From NCBI GenBank assembly GCA_963702165.1, contig OY969722.1:1798001-1862000 (forward strand): 64,000 nucleotides of DNA. The letters are read 5' to 3'. The DNA is from Terrimesophilobacter sp963702165. GTDB lineage: Bacteria > Actinomycetota > Actinomycetes > Actinomycetales > Microbacteriaceae. This document shows, piece after piece, positions 56,122 through 64,000 of the stretch (within the stretch, counting starts at the first letter, position 1; every line of letters begins with the position of its first letter). The notes under the pieces were generated by a model. The model was not told the DNA's origin. It saw only the letters and a list, made by a program, of their open reading frames with translations, and ran no database searches. The position numbers and the translations under genes are program-made.

Positions 56122-57269
56122 CTGGGCTGCCTCCTGGCGGTGATCAACATGGCTTCAAGCGCGAGGGCGGGCGCGACGTTGGCATCGATGCGCTGCCGCG
56201 CGGTGGTGATGGCGTCGAGGGTCTCGAGGGTCTGCGCGGGGGTCGACTCCTCCGCGGCACTCCGCAGCTGGTCGCTGATCTCGAGGTTGATGGGTTCGGT
56301 TGCGACCCCCAGCTGCAGCAGCAGCACGTCACGGTAGAGCGACATCAGGTCGACCATGATGCGGTCCAGTCCGTCGCGCAGGCTGCGGGTGGCGCGCCGC
56401 TTCTGGTCCTCCTCAAGCGACTTGAGCTGGGAGCGCAGCGCGGGCGGAATGGTGCCGCCGGGCTCGATGCCGAGGGAACGCAGTGCGCTCTCACGCTCCT
56501 CGGCGTCGCGTTCCTCGGTGATGGCCTTCGCGTCAGCGGTGGCGACCTCGAGCAGGGTAGCGGCAGCTGAAACCGCCCCGGAGACGCTCCGGATGCCGAG
56601 AGCCGCCTGCAGAGTCTGCTCGCGTCGGGCGCGGGCGTCGGCGTTGGTGGCGAGCCGGTGCGCCATGCCGATGTGGCTTTGCGCCTCGCGGGCGGCGCGG
56701 ATCGCGAGCTCGGCGTCCACGCCGTCGCGGCGCGTGATCAGCTCGGCGACATCCTCAACCGATGGGACCCGCAACCGCACGCTGCGCACCCGGGAGCGGA
56801 TGGTGGGGATCAGGTCGGCCTCGCTCGGCGCGCACAGGATCCACACCGTGCGCGGCGGCGGCTCCTCGAGCGCCTTCAGCAGCACATTGGAGGTGCGCTC
56901 AGTCATCCGGTCGGCGTCCTCGATGATCATCACCCGGTAGCGGCTGACCGACGGTGAGAACTGCGAGCTCGCCACCAGCGACCGCACCTCTTCGATCGAG
57001 ATGATGACGCGTTCGGTGCTGAGCACGCCGAGATCCGGATGCGTGCGCGCGGCCACCTGACGGCGGGTCGCCTCGTCGCCGTCCGGGTTGCCTGGGCTGA
57101 GCAGCGCGGTCGCGAACGCGTAGGCGAGGTTGGAGCGCCCCGACCCGGGCGGACCGGTGATGAGCCAGGAGTGGGTCATCCCGTCACGCCCCGCGGCAGC
57201 GGCCTCCGCGGCCGATCGGAACACGTCGATCGCCTCGGACTGGCCGGTCAGCTCGTCCCACACCTGCAT
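56118..57269 (-). CDS. holB: DNA polymerase III subunit delta'
   Basis: 383-residue AAA+ clamp-loader subunit: Walker A-like THSWLITGPPGSGRSNLAYA (Lys replaced by Arg, usual for delta'), RVMIIEDADRMTERTSNVLL, and the SRC-like arginine finger SRVRSV. The zinc-binding cysteines normally found after Walker A are absent (PGNPDGDEATRRQVAARTH). It acts in clamp loading in the replisome. It overlaps the Tap-like gene and lies downstream of tmk. Confidence 0.93.
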   Translation of the reverse strand: MQVWDELTGQSEAIDVFRSAAEAAAAGRDGMTHSWLITGPPGSGRSNLAYAFATALLSPGNPDGDEATRRQVAARTHPDLGVLSTERVIISIEEVRSLVASSQFSPSVSRYRVMIIEDADRMTERTSNVLLKALEEPPPRTVWILCAPSEADLIPTIRSRVRSVRLRVPSVEDVAELITRRDGVDAELAIRAAREAQSHIGMAHRLATNADARARREQTLQAALGIRSVSGAVSAAATLLEVATADAKAITEERDAEERESALRSLGIEPGGTIPPALRSQLKSLEEDQKRRATRSLRDGLDRIMVDLMSLYRDVLLLQLGVATEPINLEISDQLRSAAEESTPAQTLETLDAITTARQRIDANVAPALALEAMLITARRQPR

Positions 57270-57376
57270 GCGTAAAGCCTAGGGTGCACCGCTGTCGGTC
57301 GTTCCCAGTTTCCCCCGGCCCGGCGCATCCGTCGCCCCGGCGCCTCCAGCCCGGCGCATTCCGCCATCCGGGCCGC

Positions 57377-57424
57377 CGTTTGTCGACCGCGCGCCCCTTT
57401 AAACGCGCGCGCGGTCAACAAACG
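57377..57424. repeat. Large hairpin between tmk and holB
   Basis: CGTTTGTcGACCGCGCG and CGCGCGCGGTCaACAAACG pair around CCCCTTTAAA. Part of a group of long intergenic hairpins in the window; it may attenuate or separate tmk and holB transcription. Confidence 0.65.
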
Positions 57425-57449
57425 CGCAGTTTGTTACGCGGTCAGCGGG

Positions 57450-58077
57450 TCAGCGGCGCGCGAGCAGGGCTTCGACGCGCTCGCGGATCGCCGCGGCGAG
57501 CGAGTCGACGTCCCCGGATGCGTCGAGCACCAGGAACCGCGCCGGCTCGGCCGCCGCCAGGTCGAGATACGCGGAGCGGACCGTCGCGTGGAAGGTCTGC
57601 TCCTCCGCCTCGAGCCGGTCGTAGCGGGTGCGTGCCTCGTCGAGGCGACCGCGCGCCGACGGACTCGTCCAGGTCGAGCAGGATCGTCAGGTCGGGGAGC
57701 AGGTCCTCGACCGCCCAGAGCGAGATCCGCCGAACGTCGTCCGCCCCGAGACCGCGGCCGACGCCCTGATAGGCCACCGACGAGTCGAAGTACCGGTCCT
57801 GGATGACCACCTCGCCGCGCTCGATCGCCGGGCGCACCTTGGTCGCGATGTGATGGGCACGGTCGGCCGCGTAGATCAGCGCCTCGGCGCGCGGCGCGAT
57901 GTCGCCGCGCCGATGCAGCACGATCTCCCGCAGCTCGTCACCCAGGTCGGTGCCTCCCGGCTCGCGCGTGCGCACGACGGTGTGTCCGGCATCCGTCAGC
58001 CAACTCGTGAGCAGCTCCGCCTGGGTCGACTTGCCCGAGCCGTCGCCGCCCTCGAACGTGATGAACAGCCCGGTCAC
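57450..58077 (-). CDS. tmk: Thymidylate kinase, frameshifted
   Basis: About 208 residues: P-loop ITFEGGDGSGKSTQAELL, DRY motif VIQDRYFDSSVAYQGVGRGL and LILLDLDES-type Asp. A +1 shift near 57655 (one extra base) separates the C-terminal part, which continues LDEARTRYDRLEAEEQTFHA to LLARR. Converts dTMP to dTDP. GTG 58077 starts 2 nt inside the topA stop region, so the genes are coupled. Essential gene, so the shift is probably an error. Confidence 0.9.
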
Positions 58078-58078
58078 G

Positions 58079-60850
58079 TCACTTCTTCTTCGCGGGAGCC
58101 TTGCGGGTGGTGGTCTTCGCCTTCGCCTTAGCCTTCGGCTTGGCCGGACCCTTCGCCCGCTTGTCGGCGAGCAGCTGCACCGCGCGCTCGAAGTCGATCT
58201 CCTCGGGGTCCTCGCCGCGCGGGACCGTCGCGTTGGTCACGCCGTCGGTCACGTACGGGCCGAACCGGCCGTCCTTGATCTTGATCGCCTTGCCGCTCTC
58301 GGGGTCCGGGTTCTCGAACTCCTTCAGGGCACTGGAGGCACGCTTGGCACCGTACTTCGGCTGCGCGAACAGCTCGAGCGCGCCGGCGAGGTCGATTTCG
58401 AGGATCTGGTCCTCGCTCGTCAGCGACCTGGTGTCGGTGCCCTTCTTCAGGTACGGGCCGTACCGGCCGTTCTGCGCGGTGATCTCCGCCTCGGACTCCG
58501 GATCGACGCCGACGACGCGCGGCAGGTTGAGCAGAGTCAGCGCGGTGTCGAGGTCGATGGTCGCGAGGTCCATCGACTTGAACAGCGACGCGGTGCGCGG
58601 CTTCGGCGCAGCGGCCTTCTTGGCGGCCGGCTTGCGCTTGGGCTTGGTCTCGACGGGCTCGACCTCAGTCGACGTCACCTCGCCGGTCGCCGCGTCCACG
58701 GTCTCGACAGGCTCGACCACCGAGTCAGCTGCCGGCTCCTCCGGCTCCAGCTCGGTCACGTACGGGCCGAACCGGCCGTCTTTCGCGACGATCTGCTTGC
58801 CGTTCTCCGGGTTGATGCCGATGACCCGGTCGGTCACCACGGGCGCCTCGATGAGCTCGCGCGCCTTCGCGACCGTGAGCTCGTCCGGGGCGAGGTCCTG
58901 CGGGATGTTCACCCGGCGGGGCGTGCCGTCCGCGGCATCCGGATCCTCGGCACCTCCAGGTACGGGCCGTATTTGCCGATGCGCAGCGTGATGTCGTCAT
59001 CGATGCGGGTCGAGTTGACGCTGCGCGCGTCGATCTCGCCCAGGTTGTCGATGACATTGCGCAGGCCGCGGTGCCGCTGACCGCCGAAGTAGAAGCTGTT
59101 GAGCCAGTCGACCCGGTCCTCTTCGCCACCGGCGATGCGGTCGAGGTCGTTCTCCATGTCGGCGGTGAAGTCGTACTGCACCAGCTCGCCGAAGTAGTCC
59201 TCCAGCAGGCGCACCACCGAGAACGCCACCCAGTTCGGCACCAGCGCGGTGCCGCGCGGGGTCACGTAGCCGCGGTCGATGATCGTCGAGATGATCGAGG
59301 TGAACGTGGACGGACGGCCGATCCCGAGCTCTTCGAGCGTCTTGATCAGGCTGGCCTCCGTGTAGCGCGGTGGCGGGCTCGTCTCGTGGCCCTTGGCCTC
59401 GACCGATGCGAGCTTCAGGCTCTGCCCCTCCGTCAGCGCCGGAAGCTTCGCCTCCGTCGGCTCGGCGGTCTCGTTCTGCTCCTCGTCGCGTCCCTCTTCA
59501 TAGGCGGCCAGGAAGCCGCGGAAGGTGATGACGGTGCCGCTGGCGACGAACTCGGCGCGGTCGCCGGATGCCGTCGGCGGCGGTGATCGTGACGGTCGCG
59601 GTCGAGCCCTTGGCGTCGGCCATCTGGCTGGCGACGGTGCGCTTCCAGATCAGGTCGTACAGCTTCCACTCGTTGCCGCGCAGGGTGCCCTGCAGCTCTG
59701 ACGGGGTGCGGAAGGTGTCGCCGGATGGCCGGATCGCCTCGTGCGCCTCCTGCGCGTTCTTCGACTTGCCGCTGTAGACGCGCGGCTTCTCCGGCACGCT
59801 GTCGGCACCGTACAGCGCCTTCGCCTGCGTGCGGGCCGCGTTGGTGGCCTGCTGCGACAACGACGGGGAGTCGGTTCGCATATAGGTGATGAAGCCGTTC
59901 TCGTACAGCCCCTGCGCGACGCTCATGGTCTGCCGGGCGGAGAACCGCAGCTTGCGGGCGGCCTCCTGCTGCATCGTCGAGGTGGTGAACGGCGCGGCCG
60001 GGCGGCGGGTGTACGGCTTGGACTCGACCGAGGTCACCGTGACAGAGGTCGACGCCTCACGCAGTGCTGTCGCGAGCGCCTCGGCTGCCGCCTCGTCGAG
60101 GGCGACGGCATCCGACTTCAACGCTCCGCGGTCATCGAAGTCGCGGCCGGTGGCGACCCGGGAGCCGTTCAGGCGGGCGAGACGCGCGTCGAAGAGGTCC
60201 TTCTGCTCGGCCGGCGTGAGGCTCGCTGCCAGGTCCCAGTAGGTTGCCGCGATGAAAGCCAGTCGTTCGCGCTCACGCTCGACCACCAGGCGGGTCGCGG
60301 CGGACTGCACGCGGCCGGCCGACAGCCCGGGGCCGACCTTGCGCCACAGCACCGGCGACACCTCGTAGCCGTACAGGCGGTCCAGGATGCGGCGGGTCTC
60401 CTGCGCGTCGACGAGTGCGGTGTCGATGTCGCGGGTGTTGTCGCGGGCGTGCTCGATGGCGTCCTTGGTGATCTCGTGGAACACCATGCGGCGCACGGGC
60501 ACCTTGGGGTTCAGCACCTGCAGCAGGTGCCACGCGATGGCCTCGCCTTCGCGGTCCTCATCAGTTGCGAGGTAGAGCTCGTCGGCGTCTTTGAGGGCCT
60601 TCTTCAGCTCGGAGACCGTCTTGCGCTTCTGGTCGGACACCACGTAGTACGGCTCGAAGCCGTTCTCGACATCCACGGAGAACTTGCCGAGCGAGCCCTT
60701 CTTCAGCTCCGGCGGCAGGTTTTTCGGCTCGATGAGGTCACGAATGTGGCCGACAGAGGCCTGCACTTCGTAATCGTCACCGAGGTACTGCGCGATGGTC
60801 TTCGCCTTTGCAGGTGACTCGACGATGACCAGTTTCTTCGTGCCGGGCAC
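58079..60850 (-). CDS. topA: DNA topoisomerase I, two frameshifts
   Basis: About 923 residues. TOPRIM at the start (KKLVIVESPAKAKTIAQYLG, ATDEDREGEAIAWHLL), catalytic Tyr about residue 324 in GFITYMRTDSPSLS, LGIGRPSTF-type loop, and C-terminal repeats NGKQIVAKDGRFGPYV, NGRYGPYLKKG, KDGRFGPYVTDG with a Lys-rich end (TTRKAPAKKK). The Cys-type zinc fingers of E. coli are absent, as usual in actinobacteria. Shifts near 59575 and 58945 break the frame. A REP-B repeat is translated in the linker as VVEPVET. GTG 60850 follows AAGGAGTTCC. Essential, so the indels are probably artefacts. Confidence 0.9.
58694..58722. repeat. REP-B repeat inside topA
   Basis: GGTCTCGACAGGCTCGACCA plus CCGAGTC, read in frame as DSVVEPVET within a low-complexity linker; a degenerate second copy (VEPVET) lies nearby at about 58652. 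Confidence 0.75.
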
Positions 60851-60911
60851 GGAACTCCTTGAATGTCTGAATAGAACAGGGGACACCATACACACGAAAA
60901 CACCGTGCGCT

Positions 60912-61256
60912 CTATTGGCGCGGCGGTGCGGGTCCGGCGGTGGCGAGAGCCGCCACGGGCAGTCCAAGCACGATGATGCTGGCCCTGACGGTCACGATAG
61001 CGCCATCCTGACGGCATCCGCTGAGCGCCGCCCCGTTCGCGTCGGCGACGACGGATGCCTGTTCGCAGGGCACGCCGGGGACAATGCCGATCGCAACGTC
61101 CGCTGCGGCGAGTGCTGCGGCATCCGCTGCGCCCGCTACGCGCTGCTTCGCGACCAGCACTATATAGAGAGGTACGAGCAGCATCGTGAGCGCGAGAGTG
61201 CCGGCGATGAGCGCCACCGCCAGGAGCGAACCGGAGCCGCGTTCGGCGGCGCGCAT
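60912..61256 (-). CDS. Rv3654c-type TadE-like protein (helicase/secretion neighborhood)
   Basis: 114 residues from ATG 61256. Starts RAAERGSGSLLAVALIAGTL, one transmembrane helix with the pseudopilin-like Gly/Ser before it, then VAKQRVAGAADAAALAAADV and a Cys pair (VPCEQAS, LSGC). This matches the small actinobacterial TadE-like family found at the 3' end of tad clusters. Overlaps the upstream TadE gene by 1 nt (TGATG-like). Confidence 0.85.
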   Translation of the reverse strand: MRAAERGSGSLLAVALIAGTLALTMLLVPLYIVLVAKQRVAGAADAAALAAADVAIGIVPGVPCEQASVVADANGAALSGCRQDGAIVTVRASIIVLGLPVAALATAGPAPPRQ

Positions 61257-61588
61257 CAGCCTCCTCCGGCGAGCGCACAGCTGCGTGCCGTCAGGGCGAT
61301 CGCGCCGAACAGTCCCGGCCCGTGCACCGTCGCCGTGACGCACACCAACTCCCCGCCTCGCTCGATCGCCCCGGATGCGCCGGGCACGAGCCAGCCGACC
61401 TCCACCGGGTCGCCCCTGGCCGCGGCGCGGGCGGCGACCGCCGCGGCATCCTGCAATCGCACCTGCTGGCTGGCGAGCTGCACCGAGCCGAGGCAGCAGG
61501 CGAGCACGAGCATCACGGCGGGCACGGCAACCGCGAACTCCGCGGCCACCGTGCCCGCTTCGGCGTCAGCCGGCGAACGTGAGCGCAC
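61256..61588 (-). CDS. TadE family minor pilin-like protein
   Basis: 110 residues from GTG 61588. Helix with the TadE-type Glu: GTVAAEFAVAVPAVMLVLAC, then SQQVRLQDAAAVAARAAARG and a small beta end with Cys pair (LVCVTATV, ARSCALAGGG). The upstream part of the open frame is antisense-like and overlaps DUF4244. It would be a pilus minor subunit or assembly factor. Confidence 0.8.
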   Translation of the reverse strand: MRSRSPADAEAGTVAAEFAVAVPAVMLVLACCLGSVQLASQQVRLQDAAAVAARAAARGDPVEVGWLVPGASGAIERGGELVCVTATVHGPGLFGAIALTARSCALAGGG

Positions 61589-61745
61589 GCTGCACCAGGT
61601 CGGTGAGCATGCCGCGCACCTCATCGGAGCGCATGATCACCACCAGCAGCCCTGCGAAGCCGACCGCGGCCATCGTCGCGATGGCGTACTCGGCGGTGGC
61701 CGCGCCGGTCTCGTCTGCGAGGCGACGCCTGAGTCTGAATCTCAT
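61566..61745 (-). CDS. DUF4244 pilin-like protein
   Basis: 59 residues, too short for most gene finders: MRFRLRRRLADETGAATAEY, then YAIATMAAVGFAGLLVVIM and the end DLVQRALTFAG. This is the DUF4244 family, the Flp-pilin-like major subunit of actinobacterial tad loci; the basic N-terminus and ATAEYA prepilin-like site before one hydrophobic helix fit. It overlaps the start of the tadE gene by about 23 nt. Confidence 0.85.
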   Translation of the reverse strand: MRFRLRRRLADETGAATAEYAIATMAAVGFAGLLVVIMRSDEVRGMLTDLVQRALTFAG

Positions 61746-61827
61746 CTGTTCCTCCTTCTATTGGAGGCCAGTGTCGAGCGGACCACTGGCAGTCCCGGGC
61801 ATCCGGGCACGCCGCGGTGTGTGAACC

Positions 61828-62676
61828 TCACAGCCCGGACACCGTTGAGGAGACGACCGCGATCATCAGCGGCGCAACCCCCAGCAGCATGAACGCGGGC
61901 AGCACGCACACGCCGAGCGGGATCATCAGCGTCACCGCGAGCCTCGCCGCCCTGCGCTGCCCGTCGCTGCGGGCGTCGAGGCGCGCCTGTTCGGCTTCGC
62001 TGCGCAGCAGTGCCGCAGCCGGCACCCCGGCGCGCACCGACAGCGCGAGCACCGCGTCGACCTCGGTCGCGTCGCTCGGCAGATCACAGCTGCGGCTCGC
62101 CTCGGCAACCGCCTCGCGCGCCCGGTCGACGGATGCGCCGCCGGACAGCGCGATCGCCAGCAGTTCAAGCTGCAGTCCGGGCGTCGGATCGGTCGGGGTT
62201 GCGGCGCGCAGCAGGCGGCGATTCCATATCCGGGCGGCGAGCATGAGCCCGGTCCCGAGCACCAGGCAGGTGAAGCCGGCCGGTGTGCCGAACAGGATGC
62301 CCAGGGTATCGAAGCCGAGTGCCGCGCCGAACAGCAGGCCGACCAGCGGCAGCGCCAGCACCATCCGCGCGGTCGCCGCTGGCGCGGCGAGGGCGACCGA
62401 GACGTCGCGCTGGGTCTGGGCGAGATCGCGGAGGGTTTGCGCGAGCGACCGGAGCGTCGGCGCGAGCGGTGCGCCCGCGTCGGTCGCGACCCGCCACGCG
62501 GCGGCGAGGCTTCGCCACACCGGATCGCCACGGCTGTTGGCCAGAATGGCCTCGGCGATCGGCGCATCCGTCGTCGCGATCTGCCGCACGCGCTCATCGG
62601 GGCTCTGCTCGGCGAGGTAGCCCCAGGCGGAGCCGGGCGCGACGCCGGCGGCCAGCAGCACGGCGAGCCGCTGCAC
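61828..62676 (-). CDS. Type II secretion F / TadB-TadC family protein
   Basis: About 282 residues: N-terminal helical part RLAVLLAAGVAPGSAWGYLA, transmembrane LALPLVGLLFGAALGFDTL, then a second half with TPGLQLELLAIALSGGASVD and a final helix (MIPLGVCVLPAFMLLGVAPL). It forms the inner-membrane platform of the tad/flp pilus. Start uncertain: GTG 62676 is the first in frame; an upstream ATG (about 62736, MKRRVAEGARG) is in another frame and lies at the edge of a hairpin element. Confidence 0.85.
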   Translation of the reverse strand: MQRLAVLLAAGVAPGSAWGYLAEQSPDERVRQIATTDAPIAEAILANSRGDPVWRSLAAAWRVATDAGAPLAPTLRSLAQTLRDLAQTQRDVSVALAAPAATARMVLALPLVGLLFGAALGFDTLGILFGTPAGFTCLVLGTGLMLAARIWNRRLLRAATPTDPTPGLQLELLAIALSGGASVDRAREAVAEASRSCDLPSDATEVDAVLALSVRAGVPAAALLRSEAEQARLDARSDGQRRAARLAVTLMIPLGVCVLPAFMLLGVAPLMIAVVSSTVSGL

Positions 62677-62734
62677 CGTCTGGGCGACCGGGCCAACCGG
62701 GTCGGCCCCGCGCGCCCTCGGCGACCCGGCGTTT

Positions 62735-62798
62735 CATCGAGTCGGGACTTTTTGCCCAATTGGCGGGTCTCATAACGGCAACTACTCCCGACTCGATG
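62735..62798. repeat. Long hairpin, TTGAGTCGGGA family, copy 3
   Basis: Arms CATCGAGTCGGGACTTTTTG and its partner ending ACTACTCCCGACTCGATG, with inner TTTTGCC/GGCAA pairing imperfectly, loop ~20 nt. It separates tadA from the tadB-like gene and its TAG (62782-62784, reverse strand) is the tadA stop codon. Confidence 0.85.
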
Positions 62799-63778
62799 AG
62801 GCGAGGGTGGTGAGCCGGTCCCTGTCGTCGAGCGCGAAGGACCCGAACTGTGCGAGCCGGCGCACGCCGCCGCGCCGCTCGAGGTGAAGCACGGCGCCGA
62901 TCGCACTCACCGTCTGCCGGGCGATCGCCGTCGGGCCGAGGCCCGCGAGCGCGCCGAGCGCTTCCATCCGCGCCGGGACGTCGGCCAGCGAGTTGGCGTG
63001 CAAGGTACCGGCGCCGCCGTCGTGGCCGGTGTTGAGCGCGGCGAGCAGTTCGCGCACCTCCGCGCCGCGGCACTCCCCCACGACCAGCCGGTCTGGGCGC
63101 ATCCGAAGCGCCTCACGCACGAGCCGTTCCACCCCGACCCCGCCCGCGCCCTCCAGGTTCGCCTGCCTCGCCTCGAGCGACACGAAGTGCGGATGCTCGA
63201 CGTGGAGTTCGGCGACATCCTCGATCGCGACGATCCGGTCGCTCGGGTCGGCGCCCGCGAGCATCGCCGACAGCAGGGTGGTCTTGCCGCTGCCAGCCGC
63301 TCCCGTGATGAGCACGTTCGCGCGTCGCTCGACCAGACGCGACGACGGATGCCACAGGCACGTCCGCGAAGAACCCCGCCTTCTCGAGGTCGTCGAGAGA
63401 GAGCCGTTTGGCGCGCGGCAGCCGGATCGAGATGAGCGTGCCGCCGGTCGAGATCGGCGGCAGCACCGCATGCACCCGGATGCCGTCGTGCAGACGCACG
63501 TCGACGCACGGCGTCGCCTCGTCGATGTGACGGCCGCCGAGCGCGATGAGGCGCACCGCGAGTTCGCGCAGCCGCTCGTCGTCGAGCTCGAGGGAGGGCT
63601 GACGCAGCAGGCCCGCACCGCGGTCGACCCACAGCCCATCCACCCCGTTGACGAAGACATCCGTCACATCCGGGTCGGCGACGAGCGCCGCCAGCTCGCC
63701 GAACTCGGGCAGGTTGCGGCGGGTCGGCCCGTCGACGCTCGCACCGGGTGGGCGGGCGACGAAACGCGGCTCGAGCAT
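62782..63778 (-). CDS. tadA: Tad secretion ATPase (TadA/CpaF family), frameshifted
   Basis: About 332 residues. N-terminal part LVADPDVTDVFVNGVDGLWV and HAVLPPISTGGTLISIRLPR; after a shift near 63345, Walker A LITGAAGSGKTTLLSAMLAG, EDVAELHVEHPHFVSLEARQ, Walker B MRPDRLVVGECRGAEV and GTLHANSLADVPAR. It powers assembly of Flp-type pili. ATG 63778; the stop is in the hairpin at 62735-62798. The upstream regulator/TadZ gene is beyond the window. Confidence 0.88.
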
Positions 63779-63887
63779 GCCGCGACGCTAACGGCGTCCG
63801 GCGCAAGCTAGCCCCGGCCTGCCGCCAGCCGTGCGCTCCGGCCGGCGCGCCCAACTCTGGAGGAGTCGCCCGCCACCGGTGTTCGCG

Positions 63888-63978
63888 TTAACCCGTTTCA
63901 AGGAAAAGCGCCGGCATAGGAACGGGATGTCGGGCATGCCGGGGGCCGTCCTGGCCAAATCTCCTTGAAACGGGTTAA
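63888..63978. repeat. Long hairpin near window end
   Basis: Perfect 17-bp arms TTAACCCGTTTCAAGGA and TCCTTGAAACGGGTTAA around a 57-nt loop that itself contains GCCGGCAT...ATGCCGG. It lies upstream of tadA in a gene-free stretch (63779-64000). Confidence 0.85.
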
Positions 63979-64000
63979 GCCATGCCGCAAGGGCCGCGTT

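Noticed and set aside
63888..63978. Riboswitch upstream of the tad locus
   Set aside because: Simple perfect inverted repeat with no conserved aptamer sequence recognised; orientation to a gene start is unclear.

Overview
The window is chromosomal DNA from a high-GC actinobacterium, most likely a member of the Microbacteriaceae. The basis is very high third-position GC, the frequent in-frame string GCATCCGG, a tad/flp locus beside topA-tmk-holB in the actinobacterial order, a DUF222/HNH protein behind an actinobacterial SOS-box-like palindrome, and actinobacterial families such as DUF4244, Tap-like lipoproteins and DesK-type kinases. No plasmid or phage backbone is visible.

Layout. 1-10.1 kb is an aromatic-catabolism cluster: a PucR regulator, a flavin monooxygenase divergent from an IclR regulator, and a tightly overlapping operon (FAH-RraA fusion, GntR, DapA-like lyase, HpaE-like dehydrogenase, HpaD-like extradiol dioxygenase) that looks like a variant homoprotocatechuate meta-cleavage route. 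10.2-22.0 kb holds small conserved proteins, an SDR, a VapBC pair coupled to a two-component system, a type II NADH dehydrogenase and membrane proteins. 22.1-30.7 kb is an accessory nucleic-acid island: a NERD-UvrD helicase convergent with an operon of exonuclease-BRCT, NERD protein, NUDIX hydrolase and PLD-helicase-DUF3427 protein, followed by a vWA protein. 30.8-35.8 kb has an LLM-FAD oxidase fusion, a second LLM enzyme and a gamma-glutamyltransferase-like protein. 36.1-37.8 kb is an AT-richer insert with a small protein overlapping a dGTPase-like gene. 37.9-45.1 kb is ordinary small genes and an aquaporin. 45.1-48.7 kb is a TM0106-type RecB nuclease-helicase wrecked by many indels. 48.8-56.1 kb carries a nicotinamidase, a DacB-like protein, small regulators, tRNA-Thr, a P1B-type ATPase and a Tap-like lipoprotein. 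56.1-63.8 kb is holB-tmk-topA and the tad pilus genes.

Two properties cut across the window. First, many otherwise well-conserved genes are broken by single-base indels, which looks more like sequence error than decay and means many entries are reconstructions over two or more frames. Second, several families of palindromic repeats are scattered at gene ends. In several genes the stop codon is the TGA inside the conserved GCTGGTTGAGG end of one family, and elsewhere repeats are translated in frame inside proteins.

The best candidates for something undescribed are the coupled exonuclease/NERD/NUDIX/PLD-helicase operon, the small-protein/dGTPase pair, and the long hairpin family with arms TTGAGTCGGGA.
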